Assembly: GCA_028751875.1 (NCBI GenBank) | Contig: CM054138.1 | Coordinates: forward strand, 36,752,748 to 36,816,747 | Direction of reading: 5' to 3' | Length of the DNA stretch: 64,000 bases | Source of the DNA: Rapana venosa | Lineage: Eukaryota > Mollusca > Gastropoda > Neogastropoda > Muricidae | Part shown: one piece after another, positions 1-11,360 of the stretch | How the letters are laid out: each line of letters starts with the position of its first letter | Position numbering within the stretch: the first letter of the stretch is position 1 | Notes under the pieces: generated by a model | The model's input: only the letters and a program-made list of their open reading frames with translations | Database searches by the model: none | Told to the model about the DNA's origin: nothing | Position numbers and translations under genes: made by a program

Positions 1-659
1 GATCATTTTAATTTTTTTTATATTTTGGGGTCAGCCGTTGAAAATTTAAACAATTTAATGAAAAGGGGTAACCTACGGGGAACGGGGAAAGGGAAAAATG
101 ATTTGAAAGGGGTTGCTTTCCCTTTTAACAAGTGTATATGCATTTTAAATTTTTCTAATGGGGCCCAAAACTTGAAAGTAATGTTCAAAATTTAGTGATG
201 TTTAAATTCCCGTTGAGTGTATACCCAGTGCAAAACCCCTTTTTTGTTTCATTGCATTGTGGGGGAAGGGTTTTTTCTTTTTCCCTATTTTAATACTCCC
301 TAGGGAATGCGGGGGCCCTTTAATTAAATAGCATCCCCACCTTTTTTGAAGTTCTGGCTAGAAATTTTTCTTTTTTTAAACACTCCCTTTTTTTTGTATT
401 TTCCCCTTTCCTCCTATCCCTTTCTTTACTTATTTTTTGCCTAAACCCGCCCCTTTTTTTGGGTTTTTTCATGCAAATCTGAAGTTTTTTTTAGGGGAAA
501 TTTTTGTGAGCTGCTTGAAGATGGAATGTTTTTGGGGAGGCCAGCGGGGGACCTCCGCAGAGTTTCAAGCACGGAGAAAAACCAAAAAACACCTTTCACC
601 CAAAATGGGCCACATTATAAATTGGGAAAAAGCGATGGTCCTTTTATTTGGGTTAATTT
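1..659. other. Poor-texture sequence at the left edge
   Basis: The stretch is full of inflated homopolymer runs and abrupt base-composition changes unlike the smooth sequence after about 820. I see no intact gene. A copy of an interspersed repeat lies at 306-430. UTP25 coding sequence may extend leftward from the damaged exon ending at 810, but I cannot place its boundary. Low-accuracy consensus is the simplest explanation; decay is the alternative. Confidence 0.5.
306..430 (+). repeat. Interspersed repeat R3, degraded copy
   Basis: The segment carries the R3 signature: a short run like AAATAGCATCCCCACCTT, then GAAGTTCTGGCTAGAAATTT and a C/T-rich stretch. The same block occurs at 38085-38400 and 38935-39165, and its distal half occurs inverted at 44690-44830. 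The copy here is altered by homopolymer changes. The class of the repeat (SINE or LINE tail) is unknown. Confidence 0.5.
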
Positions 660-810
660 GGGATTGACCCCATTTTTTTACAATTTCCCTTTTGTGACCC
701 CCTTTTTTTTAATGAAAAAGTTTCAGGATTTGCTGTTTTCCAACGAGTTGAAAAAATCTGAGGGGGAAACCGGTTGGCCCTTTCTTTGCATGCGTCAACC
801 ATGTCTTGAA
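660..810 (+). CDS. UTP25: UTP25 exon with a broken frame (left boundary uncertain)
   Basis: Two frames together give the UTP25 segment just upstream of the helicase-like core. One frame reads KKFQDLLFSNELKKSEGE. A shifted frame reads ACVNHVLK and ends in AA at 810, followed by the donor GTAAGT. The next exon (2062) starts with G and reads TRSRV, completing the family's NHVLKTR motif across the junction in phase 2. One or more indels lie around 760-792. All later exons are clean and the damage coincides with poor-texture sequence, so I favour consensus error over a real pseudogene. The 5' limit of the exon is not resolved. Confidence 0.6.
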
Positions 811-2061
811 GTAAGTGGTTCTGCACTTTTCTGCTTGTTTACCTCATTTGCTAAGTGTTACTGAAGTTGAAAGGTGGTTCATTTGGGGGGGAGTGGCTAC
901 AGAGTTCTAACTTAACAGCAAAAAGTACATAATAGTAGCTCTTATTTAGTTGGTTTGAAAGCTCATCTCCTTCAGTGTTTACAGGCAGGCCATCATCTAA
1001 AATTGCATGTTTCCCCAGTGCCTTAAAGCTGTCCACTGACTTTCAGCAGTTACAGAATGCTAGAAGAAGTCTTTTGTTAAAGTATTTGAAAAATAGCTCA
1101 GAATAAAAGCACTCATTCATCTCCCTTAAGAAAAACAATGTTTCTTTGCTGTGTTTCTTGTAGTTTTTTCATTGTAATTTTTGTTGCTAATTATTAGGGA
1201 CCTCAATTCCTAGCCTTCTCTGGAACTGGGGAAGCACTTTTTAAAAACATTTTTGTTGGCACTGAAAGGGTTAATAATTATGAATGATTTGAGCTACCAC
1301 AAAGCTGCTCGTTTATCTTCACACATGTTAGGACATGTTCTGCCTTTGACAGTAATAGGCTATTCATGCCGGTAAAAATGGATGACAAAAATCTGTATAA
1401 AGAGAAATGCATTGATGTTGGTGTCATGATTAGACCTTATCCTTGAAGTCAGAATGCGGCTACCCATATGGTTGGCCAAAAATGGTCGCATAACCAAACA
1501 TCTCACTATTGGTAAACTTTGGAGCTCTAGCTGAGGAATAAATAAAATATTCAGAACTAATGCTGTTGGAGAACTAACACATAGCATTACATTTGAGCTC
1601 AGGAATGTACACTGTCAGTGTTTCTGCACAATCTATTGGTCATATATACCTCAAAATTTAAAAAAGATTTTCACTCTGTTAAAGTTTCCATGGCATGCAC
1701 ATGCCTGAATAAGGTAGCTTTCAGCCTGTTAGGATGTAAGGATAAAGATGATAGACTGCTTCAGTTTTATACGCCTTCAAACCTCTTTTTTAAAGCATCG
1801 TTAGAGTATGCTGTTGTGCTCCTTACACATGATGAGAGCAAAGTCCATAGTTGATATGCTGGTTTCAGATAATGGAATCTAGAATAATAAAAGATAAAAT
1901 AGAAGTCAGCATAGCATTAAAGATAAAATTAATTAGAATGATAATAACAATTGAAATAGAATTTATGCTGAAGGAAAATCTTGTCTTTTGATTTACTGAG
2001 AGACTAGTCATTTATTCATTGTCTTTAAACAAAATTCTAAACTTAGAACATTTTTTTTCAG
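811..2061 (+). other. UTP25 intron between the first two visible exons
   Basis: The intron is bounded by GTAAGT at 811 and a T-rich tract ending in AG at 2061. It is A/T-rich and holds no coding signal. A decayed SINE tail lies at 1425-1560; I recognise nothing else. Confidence 0.6.
1425..1560 (+). repeat. Decayed SINE 3' region
   Basis: The block matches 44240-44360: a CCTTGAAGT segment, then GGCTACC, then GGCAAAAATGG or close variants, ending with AGCTCTAGCTGAGGAAT. The shared order suggests two relics of one SINE tail. From memory it resembles molluscan tRNA-SINE tails with a 'GGCTACCC...GGCAAAAATGGTC' core. No tRNA-like head is preserved here. Confidence 0.5.
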
Positions 2062-2130
2062 GACACGGAGCAGAGTTATAGCCCATAACACCAAGCTGAA
2101 AAGCCGGGCAGACAGTGGAGACACATCAGA
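2062..2130 (+). CDS. UTP25: UTP25 exon: TRSRVIAHNTKLK segment
   Basis: A 69-nt exon is preceded by a pyrimidine tract plus AG and followed by GTAAGT. The first G completes a lysine codon begun in the exon ending at 810. The last two bases (GA) are completed by the next exon at 37255, giving a GDTSE-VEYRDQGL junction. It encodes the linker before the conserved DQGLTRPKV block, and its sequence matches the family pattern (NHVLKTR followed by a basic, N-rich stretch). It lies 35.1 kb from the next exon. Confidence 0.85.
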
Positions 2131-2859
2131 GTAAGTACAAACAGTTTTTGTGTTTGTCCTCCCCTTTAAGAGGGTGTCAGTGTGGCAGGGGAATGAATGG
2201 ATTGGTGTGGCTGAATGAGAGGGGTATTAGCTGTGATTGTGGGTGTGCCTGTGTGCATATGTTTATGTACATGCATCTGTGCCTCTGTGGGTGTGGGTGT
2301 GTGGTGGTGATGGTGGTGGTAGCGGTTCATATCTCTCAGGTAAAAGTGATCCCAGACAAACCTAAAATGGGAGAAAGAAGGAGGAGGGTGATTGAAATAA
2401 CAGATGTACTGGAATGATATCTTCAGTTTAACATGTATTCACAACCACAGGGTTTGTGTGCCCCTTAAAACTCCCTGTATTTTTTGGCCTTGAGTCCCCT
2501 TGAAAATGACCACATGTGACAAAAGCCTCCTTGAAAACCCTTGAAAATCAAAGCTTGACTATCAAAAGTATTCTTTTTAAGAATGAGAACAAGCTTAAAA
2601 TACATTTTTGTGCCTAAAAATAAATAGAGGTTCTAATGCATGATACCACTCTCCTAAAGTCATGTGTGTGTGCGCACATGCACATGTGTGTTTAAGGCAA
2701 TGTGCGGCAGTAGATTTTGCTAAATTTGGGTCATTTTGGCTATTTTTAGATTTTTCCAAATTTACACTCTAAAATATGTCTATATTCATATTCCATACTT
2801 AAATTTCATTAAAATGGTGTATTTTTGCAATAAAAGAGGTTTTACTAACCTAACCCAAC
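2131..2859. other. Intronic stretch without a gene
   Basis: It contains a G/T-rich microsatellite-like tract around 2225-2325 and A/T-rich sequence after that. I see no conserved coding segment. Confidence 0.5.
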
Positions 2860-3801
2860 CGAGTTTGCTTTCATTTGTTCCGAAAAATGCGTGAAAATAC
2901 CGATCTTTTTGCCCTAGCAACCGACATTTCTCGTTCACAAACTACGGCATGCCGCACACCAAACGAAACTAGATTATCTCCCCTACACTATTCCGAAGAG
3001 CTTCGACTGCTAAAACTCATTCACAACGAACTATACGTCATTTTCGACGATTAGCATATCCACGGCAACTTCCATATATAGAGAGTGATTCAAAAACAAG
3101 CTAGCCGGTTAGCTGTATCGGGTCACGTGACGCTTATGTCATTGCAAATGGCCGTTGTTTACATCGTGCTTTTGCCTCCGCTTCAAGCAGAAAAATGACT
3201 CGTTTGAAAAAATAAACACTTCGAATGGCTCCTAAATGCAAGCCGAGGTGAGAAAAACACCTTGCATTTACTCGACAATGCACAGCATTGAAGGAAACTG
3301 ACGAATTGCTGAGAATCAGTGCCGAGTCTGACCGAGCAGCACATCGTTCAAAAACTGAAATCAGTTCGTCTGCTTCGCTGTCAACATTGAAGCGTACTGA
3401 GGGTGTTTTGGTGTCTAAGAAAGCTCGTACTCGGCCCAAACATGAACCATATCAGGCAGTGTGTGAAAAAAAAGTTGGAAACGGCCAGTGCAGAGCCATC
3501 TGGTAACTGTCACGAGCTGAAGTTACTCCCAGTGTAAACACACTTTTAGCATCAGAACAGAGGAAAAGAAACCACGTGGACTAGCTATTCTGTGTAATCA
3601 TGTGTGTAGTGTTTCACAGTAAGTCAGCAGTAGAGGGCATAGAATGTTTCCTGACTGAGAGAGGGGGTGGAAAACTCAAGGCCAATATATTTTACTGGTA
3701 AGTTGGGGTGTTTTTTTAATATTTCTGTAGCATCTAAATTATAAAGTGTGTGTTTGTGAGAGAGAGAGTGTGTGTGTGTGTTTTAATTCTTTGTGTGGTG
3801 T

Positions 3802-3848
<47 letters not shown>

Positions 3849-4300
3849 TGGTGTGTGAGTTTTCTTATTTCTACCTGTCATTATACAAATAAGACCACAA
3901 AGAAAGAAACAACATTACTGTGTGTATGGACAGAAGTACTGGGTAAAACTGCTGGAATGAATGAACAGTTTTTACAAAAGGATTCAGACTGAAATGAATA
4001 TGTTCAAATGGTGTGGAAGCCAGCTTTCAAGTGACTTGTTTGAACAAATTCATTATAGATGTTCAGCATACTCTCCATGCTTGTACACACTAAAAGTAAC
4101 CCACACACACTGATACTTGCACATGCATACCTAAGCACACACATGCATGCACACACACACATGATCCTGAATATAAAAGAATTTAAAAAAAAAAAAAATA
4201 AATAACATACACACACAGAGCTCCTAAAATAAGAAACTATAACTAGATCTGTATCTTGATCCACTTTATGAGCACACATGGAATTTGAAGCAGTCCTGTA

Positions 4301-4798
4301 GTGCTCCATGGAGCGCAACAAGCTGCGATACACAGACTGCTGTCAGCTGGTGGTGCCAAGACCTTCAGTGAGCTGACAACACCCCTGAACTGTGAGAAGC
4401 AGCATATCTACCTTATGCCTGTCTATGAGAGAACTGACAAATATGAAGCTGCTTCAAAGATGTGGTGCTTTCAAGACTCAACAGTCTCATGGAATTTGTC
4501 ATTCCAAGGACAAGTTCACATCATGCTGGCAAATTCTCTTCGCACTCTGACAGCCATCCATGAGTTCAATTTTGGTCCTGATTGTACCCAAGACACTGCC
4601 AGTTGCTTTGGATTTGATAAAAGAGTGCACATGAAGAGGCTGGGGGCATCCAGACAGCAGAAGAGGGAGAAGAACAGCCTCAGATACCAGACAGACAGTG
4701 TGATCCAGAGGCGCGACACTCTGTTAGCTGCTAAACTGAAGAGGTAGGAGGAGCTGATGGAGCTGGAAAGTGGCCCTGCCTTTGCTACAGGGGTGTTC
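4301..4798 (+). pseudogene. Unrecognised protein tail, possibly of a transposase, with an in-frame stop
   Basis: A 148-residue open frame is followed by an in-frame TAG at 4745-4747, then 16 more sense codons to a TGA at 4796-4798. The protein has a mixed hydrophobic N-terminal part, an FGPDC...SCFGFDKR stretch near its middle, and a very basic tail (RQQKREKNSLRY...RRDTLLAAKLKR). A basic tail ending in a short acidic/glycine motif is common at the C-terminus of some eukaryotic DNA-transposase families, including Mutator-like ones. That is only resemblance; I do not recognise the family. The reading length is unusual for this A/T-rich intron, so it is probably the remnant of a real coding region. 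Confidence 0.35.
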
Positions 4799-4865
4799 TG
4801 ACTGTGTATTCTTGTTGCTGAAAGGTTTGCTGTGTGTATTGAAGCCTTCCAGCAAGGCTGTGAGT

Positions 4866-4871
4866 AATAAA
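4866..4871 (+). promoter_or_regulatory. Poly(A) signal AATAAA
   Basis: An AATAAA hexamer lies about 70 bases after the TGA that ends the unknown frame, followed by a TGTTTGTGTTCTTTTT G/T-rich region. The arrangement fits a cleavage and polyadenylation site for that unit. Confidence 0.4.
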
Positions 4872-5370
4872 TGTTGGTCTGAACATGTTTGTGTTCTTTT
4901 TTCCTCTGTTTTCTCAGTTTTGTGTTTTTTGCATGGCATGCATTTTGGAATCAAAAATTCTCAAAACCTGTCTATCAGAAATTAATGAAACTTGGCACAC
5001 TTACACATTATTGTCTTCCTGACATTATTATAGAGAGTTTTTGTTCATATATTGAGTATTTTTTCTGTTATAAGAGCAGATTACATAATACCGCATATAT
5101 AAAATGTCCATGTTTGAAAAAAAAATTATAAAAAATTAAGAATTAATGTTTTGAAAAATGTCTCTCTATAATATTGTAAATACATCCATTATGCACATAT
5201 GTGCCAAAAATCATTAATGTATCACTTGATTTTATAGGTGAAAAATGATTTCCAAAAAATCCAAGATGGCGGATGTTTATCTTGGTTTCCATGACAACAT
5301 GGCTTACTAACATAAAACAAATAACATTTTTTAACTTAGAAGTCATAGTACTATAAGTTAATATCAAAAA

Positions 5371-6229
5371 CTAGATTTTGATTCTTCAATTGTAAAAAGT
5401 AAAATTTAGTGCCACACATTGCCTTAAGCATGTGTATGTGTGTGTGCCCATGCATATGTGTATGTTAAGAGATGCAGCCATGGGTGAAAGTAGTTCAGGA
5501 TTGTTCCGGAATTCCAGGCCAGCAAACTTAATGGAAAGGGTCTTCCGGATTGCCAATCTCAATATCCGGATTGCTGCTCTTAAAAATTTTTTTTTTTTTA
5601 AATCAACCAAATATGGGATATTGTACAGCCAGAATATTGTTGGTAGGCAGGCACACTTTGAAATTGTGTCAAAACATGTTTTGATCTACAAATTGTTCCT
5701 CAAAGTCCCAAACAGCGTTCTTCATTGACTGTCAAGTATGAAGGCCAATGCCAGTTTGTCTGCTGTGAGCGCTTCCTGATGCTACCCCCAAAAAGAAGAT
5801 TCAGGACTTTAAATCCCTATGAATGTGATTTGGGTTTAAAGGTTCTCTGATTCAGCAAATCGGTCCTTTTAAAATATGGTCAGTTCCTTTTAATTTCTGA
5901 AAGGTACTTGCAAGTCCTGTTGAATCAAGCAAAAGGCAAGAGATACAGACACATTTTTTGCGTTGTTAAGTAGTCAGAAGTGAACTCCACTGCAAGAGAG
6001 ACGAAATCTAGATTCTAGCTTGCCTTTTCCTAGGCCTAGTTCAGCACAGTCCACATTAAGTTGCCAAGTTGGTAGCTGACGTCATAGTGTAGGTGGTGGT
6101 TTAGACGTGGTGCTAACTATAATAATAATAAGCATTGTACCAAGTCACTTATAAGCTTTCAAACATTTCTCTCTCACCACTGCACATTTCACGCTTTGCA
6201 GGCAAGAAATTACAAAATATATATATATA
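5371..6229. other. Intronic stretch without a gene
   Basis: It is A/T-rich sequence with a T-run near 5587-5599. No conserved frame or clear repeat was seen. A TA-rich tract (6211-6229) ends it, and its last eight bases are TATATATA. Confidence 0.5.
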
Positions 6230-6418
6230 CAGTGTTGATTCTAGGGTGCCCTTGCGGGATTCCTGCATTTATTTCATAATTGCCGCAAAATGATGTGGGC
6301 AGTGCGCCCCAACAGATGCAAAGAAATCCTGGACAGCGCGTTTTTGAACCAACAGTGCGGCATTGCAACTGCCGTTTGTATCATCTCTGAAATTAAGCGC
6401 TACTTCTGCTGAAGTTCT
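6230..6418 (+). mobile_element. hAT-like transposon, left terminal region
   Basis: It begins CAGTGTTGATTCTAGG, a CAGTG-type terminus of the hAT superfamily. About 190 bp match 62094-62285, including CTTGCGGGATTCC and ATCCTGGACAGCGCG. The inverse of the first 16 bases occurs at 35191-35206. TATATATA precedes the terminus here and follows the opposite terminus at 35206, as expected for an 8-bp hAT target duplication, although that sequence is low-complexity. Both copies keep a minus-strand frame containing VQKRAVQDFFASV, which I do not recognise. Confidence 0.5.
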
Positions 6419-6884
6419 CCATTGATGCTTCTGCTTGGCTAAGCGCCTCACTTTTGACCAAGCACAGAGGCCGTACGTAGTTCATCCTTAAGTTGGTAGG
6501 CTACCCCAGGGGGGCAAGATTTACTGATGCGCGCCTACAAGCCATCTTCATAATAAAGTGGGCTCGTTCTGCTCCGTTGTCCTCTTTGTTTACGTCATAA
6601 TCCAAGAAGCCTTGTACTCCAGAAACAAGTGATGTGATTGGGACAGATATCGTTGAGGAGATTGCAGGAACCTGCTGTTTCGGAGCAGATAGATCTGGCC
6701 AGACAGGTAGCCCAGGCTTGAGATCATGGCATGCAGTAAGATAGATCCCCTGTGTATCAAACATGGAAAGAGCAATGCCTTCACTAAAGGAGGATGCCCT
6801 AATTACAGAACAGCGCTTTGAGGGTCACACAGAAACACCAGAAAACATGCCGATCACAGAAAGACTTCCATGAGTTAGGAGACT
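6419..6884. other. Possible hAT interior without a recognised gene
   Basis: On the minus strand there is an 87-codon frame (6501-6764) that I cannot assign. If the hAT-like ends are a pair, this is left interior of that element. No transposase motif was seen. Confidence 0.35.
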
Positions 6885-6905
6885 GTCTCTCTCTCCGTCT
6901 CTGTC

Positions 6906-6961
<56 letters not shown>
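6885..6961 (+). repeat. (CT)n/(CTGT)n microsatellite
   Basis: An interrupted CT/CTGT tract ends directly against the 5' end of LINE A at 6962, and is therefore the inferred insertion target of that LINE. Confidence 0.85.
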
Positions 6962-7190
6962 GGGGGGGCCCATCACGTGATGTAAAGGAGAAGACGTACT
7001 GAAATTGCTCTGGTATTTTTGTGAAATAGTAACTAGTTCTAAGTGGTTTTAGTTTCTCATTGTTGGCATGTAGTTAGATCAGGAGGATGGGAATTTCAGT
7101 GCAACTGTACAGGGCTGTCTGTAGGACATTTGCGGCAGTATTTGCCTGTTTCATGTCGAAACGGGCAGAATTCAAATCTTCCATTCTTCC

Positions 7191-8153
7191 ATGCGTACCT
7201 CCATCCTGACACTGAAAAGCCGGCAAGACGGTGTACTGTTAGGACTGACCCTCACCTATCTATTTTGGGGGGGGACTTTTATTGTGGTGTGGTGTGGTGG
7301 AGACCAACCCTGGCCCCCCCCCCCCCTTAAATCTACTGGCCAAGGACACAAGCTGAGGCAAACGAGTTTGACAACGGGTGGTGGTCAAACTGTCGCAGGG
7401 AAGCCTTCTAGCAGGACCAAAACCAGTGCAGAGGTGACTGCCAACACGCCTATGACCATACAACACAGACAGGATTCCTCTCCTGCAGCAACTCCCCAGG
7501 AACTGACTCTGAACATGATGACAGACAAAATAGAGAAGCTGGAAAACCTATTGAAGTCTACTGTGGACAGTTTCAAAAGAGAGATTCAGGTGTTGACAGA
7601 AAGTGTTGGTGTTTTGAAAGAAGAAATGTGCGACCTAAGAAGAGAAATGGACAATCTCAGAACTGAAAACATAGAACTACGACAGACAAATACAGAACTG
7701 ACAAACAGAGTGGATAAGCTGGAAAAGAGGGCTGACGAAGCAGAAGGACGATCATGGCGTAACAACATCATTGTTCATGGCTTAGAGAAGAAAACAAACG
7801 AGAGTGGTGCTGACTGTGAGATGGCTGTCAAAAATCTTCTTTCTGAAAAAATGGATATCAAGGATGTAAAGTTTGATAGGGTGGCTCGTATCGATTCTAA
7901 AGCTAACTCTCCTATTATTGCCAGATGCTGTTTTTATCAGGATAAGATTAGAATAATGAAGGCAAAATCTCGCCTAAAAGGCTCTAGTACTTTTGTAGAT
8001 GAAATTTTTCTCAGTCTGTTAGGGAAATTTGGCGCAAATTGACCCCATATTTAAAGAGTGCTAGAGCAGAGGGGAAACAAGTAAGAATGGTTTTTGACCA
8101 TCTGATAATAAACAGAGAAAAGGTGACCCTCAATGATTTCCAAAGAAAGGAAT
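7191..8153 (+). pseudogene. LINE A ORF1 (L1 ORF1p-like RNA chaperone), one frameshift
   Basis: An open frame to 8042 has a long heptad-rich coiled coil (about residues 100-190: KIEKLENLL...NRVDKLEKR). An RRM-like domain follows (NNIIVHGLEKK...FDRVARI...SPIIARCCF), and then a C-terminal segment. A frameshift near 8005-8015 moves the ending into another frame, which continues WRKLTPYLKSAR...MVFDHLIINREKV...NDFQRKE and stops at TAG, 8151-8153. Coiled coil plus RRM plus CTD is the architecture of L1-type ORF1p, which binds LINE RNA as a trimer. The true start is uncertain; the ATG at 7191 is the first in frame. Confidence 0.75.
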
Positions 8154-8579
8154 AGCTGTTTGGCCAGCCCATACACACATCTGTCCCTAGTTGAAATTCA
8201 CAGGGTAAGCCAGAAAGTAAACCTACACTGGTCATAAGTGGGCCAGAGCCAGTCACACAGCCAATCCCCCTTTGTGCTGTAGGCAAAGAGCCTGACACAA
8301 TAGGGCTTTGTGCTGTGGATTGTGACAGACACACAAGTGGCCTTAAGAAGCAAGACAAAGACAGGTCTGACCAAGGTTTACTAGGCTTAGGCCTAACAGC
8401 TGTCCCCAAGGATTTGTCTAGTTGTAGACTGACCTCCAATAAAGTGCCTGTGTTAATAAATGATGATGGCAGTACTGATGATAACATTAACTTGGTTTCT
8501 AGTCTCATCAATATAAATAGGGATAGTGTCAGTTTACATGATGTAGAGGCATTGAATCATAGCAATAAAAATGAAACAA

Positions 8580-11027
8580 ATAAAACGTTTTCTTTTTTAT
8601 CTTGGAACGTAGATGGGTTGCTTTCTAAACTCACTGACAGGGATTTTGTATCTTATGTGTGTGGCTTCGATTTTATATGTCTGACAGAAACATTCCTGGA
8701 AAATATCCAGCCAGATGTTTTTAGGGGCTATGAGGCCTTCTGTAAGTCTGCAATTTGTTAGTCATCAAGGGAGACGATCCGGTGGGTTAGTTTGTTTAAT
8801 AAAGTACGAGTTAGCTGCCTTTGTGAAATGTTTGGATGTTCCTTATTCTAACATTTGTGTGTTTCTCTTTGACAAATCCTTGTGTACTTCAAGGAATGTA
8901 TTATTGGTATGTGTGTATATACCACCTGAAGGTTCACCATTTTATAACATGTTTGACAATGATAATGGAATTGCTATGCTGGAAGAATGTTAAGCCAATT
9001 GTGTGGTGTCATTGGATGAAGTAGATATAATACTGTGGGGAGACTAAAACAGCAGGACCTCAAACTTTTCTTCTTATCATGTAGAGAATGACTTTAATTC
9101 AGATTCCCATAGTAAAAGCATGTCTCTCAGTAGAAATCGTAATTCTGAAGATTCTGGTATCAATAATTATGGTAAATTATTATTGAATATGTGCATTGCT
9201 CTTGGGTTACAAATTTTAAATGGGTATGCAATGGTGACCAGCTAGGACCTAACATTCATTCTGATGGAGGATGCAGGTTTTTTAATGATTATTTTTTAGT
9301 GTCAGATGATTTGTTCTCTCAGAATTTTTGACTCATGTCGTTTTTGTTGCTGACGTTCTGATTCTGATCACCTTCCTGTTGAATTAATATTAATCCAGTA
9401 TTGATACAAAGTACCGTAACTGAGGAGCCACAGTTGTGGGAAAAATTCGTGTGGGGTGAAAACAAACTCTCGTTTACAAAGAAAATCTCTGTGAAGAGAA
9501 CAAAGTGTGAACAATTTCTAAATGCCTTCCAGATGGGTTTATGAGAACATTGATGAAGCCTAGATTTATTTAAGACTCATAAAAGCCAGTGCTGTTTGTA
9601 TGAAGAAACAGATTCATATCAATAAAAGTCTATCAAATGATACTGGTTGATAATAATGTAAAAGAATGAAATGTAGGGTCGAAAAAAAGTTGGAAGTCTT
9701 ACCATAAAACGTTAAAGAATGAAGACAAAAAAATTGTACTGCATCACAAAAGTGAATATAAATACATGCTCGTAAGGAAAAAGAAAGAGTATAACAAAAC
9801 ATTACTTGCAGATAAAGATGTCTTCCATCACTTCTCCAGTTTTAGTTCTGGAAGAATATTAAGAAGGCTTTCATTTAGAAAGAGTCACCAAAGAATAATA
9901 TAATGTCGACAGATGGTCGCAGCACTTCAAAACCCTGCTAGAGAAAGACTCAGTAGACAACTCCATGAACTCTGATGTTGACTATGAAGAAACTGAGGAA
10001 GATTATGATCGTCCCATATCTAAAGATGAAAAATTATTGGCACTTAGAAAACTTAAACATGATAAAACATCTGGTCCTGATCAAATCATTGGAGAATTAC
10101 TAAAAAAAATGGTGGTGAAAATGTACTTTTTCTGCTAAAATTATTCAACAGTCTTTGATAATGGTCTTTTTCCATATAACTGGACTGAATCTATCATTTT
10201 AACATTACACCATAAAGGTGATGTTGACAACCCTAATAACTACAGGGGAATCTCTCTTAGTGATATAAGTAGTAAGCTGTACAGTACCATCATTAATAAT
10301 AGGTTACAGGAATGGGTTAAGAAAAACAACATTACAGGTGAACACCAAGCTTGTTTTAAGAGAGGGTATTCCACTATAGATCATATGTTTACTCTACTTG
10401 CATTTATCCAGAAACAGTTTGCTCATAACGGTAAGCTCATGTAGCATTTATTGATTTTGAAAAGGCATTTGATTCTGTTAAAGAAACTTGTTAAAGGCCT
10501 ATTCTCCCGAAAAATGGTGTGAAGGGTAAATTATTACGTTGTTTGAGAGCTATGTATCAGAATGTCAAAAGCAGAATAAGATGTGGATCTAAGCTGAGGA
10601 CATAATATACTGCACCACTGGAGTCAAACAGGGTGATGTATGTAGCCCTCTTTTGTTTTCTGTCTTCATTAATGAGTTAGCCATAGAAGTCATTAATAAG
10701 GGTAAACATGGTGCTACTTTCCCCCAAGACTTCACAGAATTGTTTATTCTTCTGCTTGCTGATGATGGCATCCTGCTATCTGAAACTGTTGTAGGCTTAC
10801 AACAGCAGCTGAAGAGCTTAATCAGTGCTGCAACAGCACTTGATCTTATGGTTAATCTGAATAAGAGTAATATTGTTGTATTCAGAAAAGGTGGTCATTT
10901 AGCTGCTCTCGATAAATGGCTGTACAGTGGAAAAGCCATGCCTGTGGTTAATGTATATAAATATCTAGGAATCTGTTTTTCTACAAAGCTTAGTTTTACA
11001 ACTTCATGGAAAGATCTGGCAAGTTGA
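8580..11027 (+). pseudogene. LINE A ORF2 (endonuclease-reverse transcriptase), multiple frameshifts
   Basis: The endonuclease begins FSFLSWNVDGLLSKL, with FICLTETFLE, then after a frameshift RRSGGLVCLIK and VYIPPEGSPFY, a damaged GDxNSRTSN and SDHLPVE. The RT has DKTSGPDQI, NPNNYRGISLSDI, EHQACFKRGYSTIDH, AFIDFEKAFDS, then VFINELAIE and LLADDGILL as the YXDD-equivalent box, with FRKGGHLAALDKW in the thumb. At least four frame breaks lie between 8750 and 10660. The last frame ends at 11027. Such proteins nick DNA and prime reverse transcription at the target; this copy cannot. Confidence 0.8.
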
Positions 11028-11035
11028 GGTAAAAG

Positions 11036-11309
11036 AAGCTTGTTAATTGTTTTGAGGGGGGGGGGGAGAGAACAAGACTTTGACATTGACTTTAACTGAT
11101 TGTCTAAATCTAGATCTATCTCTCTAAATGTTGAAATAACACTGTGACACCCCCTCCCCCCTCCTCTGTCTCTCTTTCTCTCACACACACACACACAATG
11201 TACCATCATGGGGCTGGGGTGGAAACAAGACTTTAGATATTGACTTTAGTTTAACTATCATGTAGATCTAGATCTATCTCTCTGCTGTGGAAATACAATT
11301 TGATCTCCC

Positions 11310-11357
<48 letters not shown>
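11036..11357 (+). repeat. TC-rich satellite, first block
   Basis: Two diverged monomers start near 11076 and 11225. Each reads ACAAGACTTTRRAYATTGACTTT, then ATCTAGATCTATCTCTCT, then a GGAAATA-like segment, separated by CT- and CA-rich tracts. The same monomers occur at 20600-21005, 31187-31936 and 34346-34600. A pure CT tract (about 11304-11357) ends it at the LINE B 5' end. Confidence 0.75.

Positions 11358-11360
<3 letters not shown>

Larger units (their letters stand above)
2860..5370 (+). other. Candidate unclassified gene-like unit inside the intron
   Basis: A promoter-like CpG-containing stretch (about 2860-3220) precedes short open frames. One starts with ATG at 3225 (MAPKCKPR, then a possible GTGAGA donor) and another runs through 3288-3506. 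A (GT)n tract (about 3797-3850) and an A-rich tract (4188-4202) follow. Then comes a 149-codon frame (4301-4747) and a poly(A) signal at 4866. This could be a decayed DNA transposon or other element with a spliced gene. I could not define terminal repeats, so the limits are guesses. Confidence 0.3.
6962..11035 (+). mobile_element. LINE A: APE-type non-LTR retrotransposon, 3'-truncated
   Basis: The order is 5' UTR (6962 to about 7450, also present at 30822-31125), ORF1 with coiled coil and RRM-like fold, then ORF2 with endonuclease and reverse transcriptase. It abuts a CT tract at the left. On the right it stops abruptly after the RT thumb region, at about 11030, and is replaced by TC-satellite, so the C-terminal zinc region and 3' UTR are absent. 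Many frameshifts and stops show it is dead. Its RT is closest by eye to LINE E (shared INELAI and FRKGG motifs), distinct from LINEs B and C. The clade is not assigned. Confidence 0.85.
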
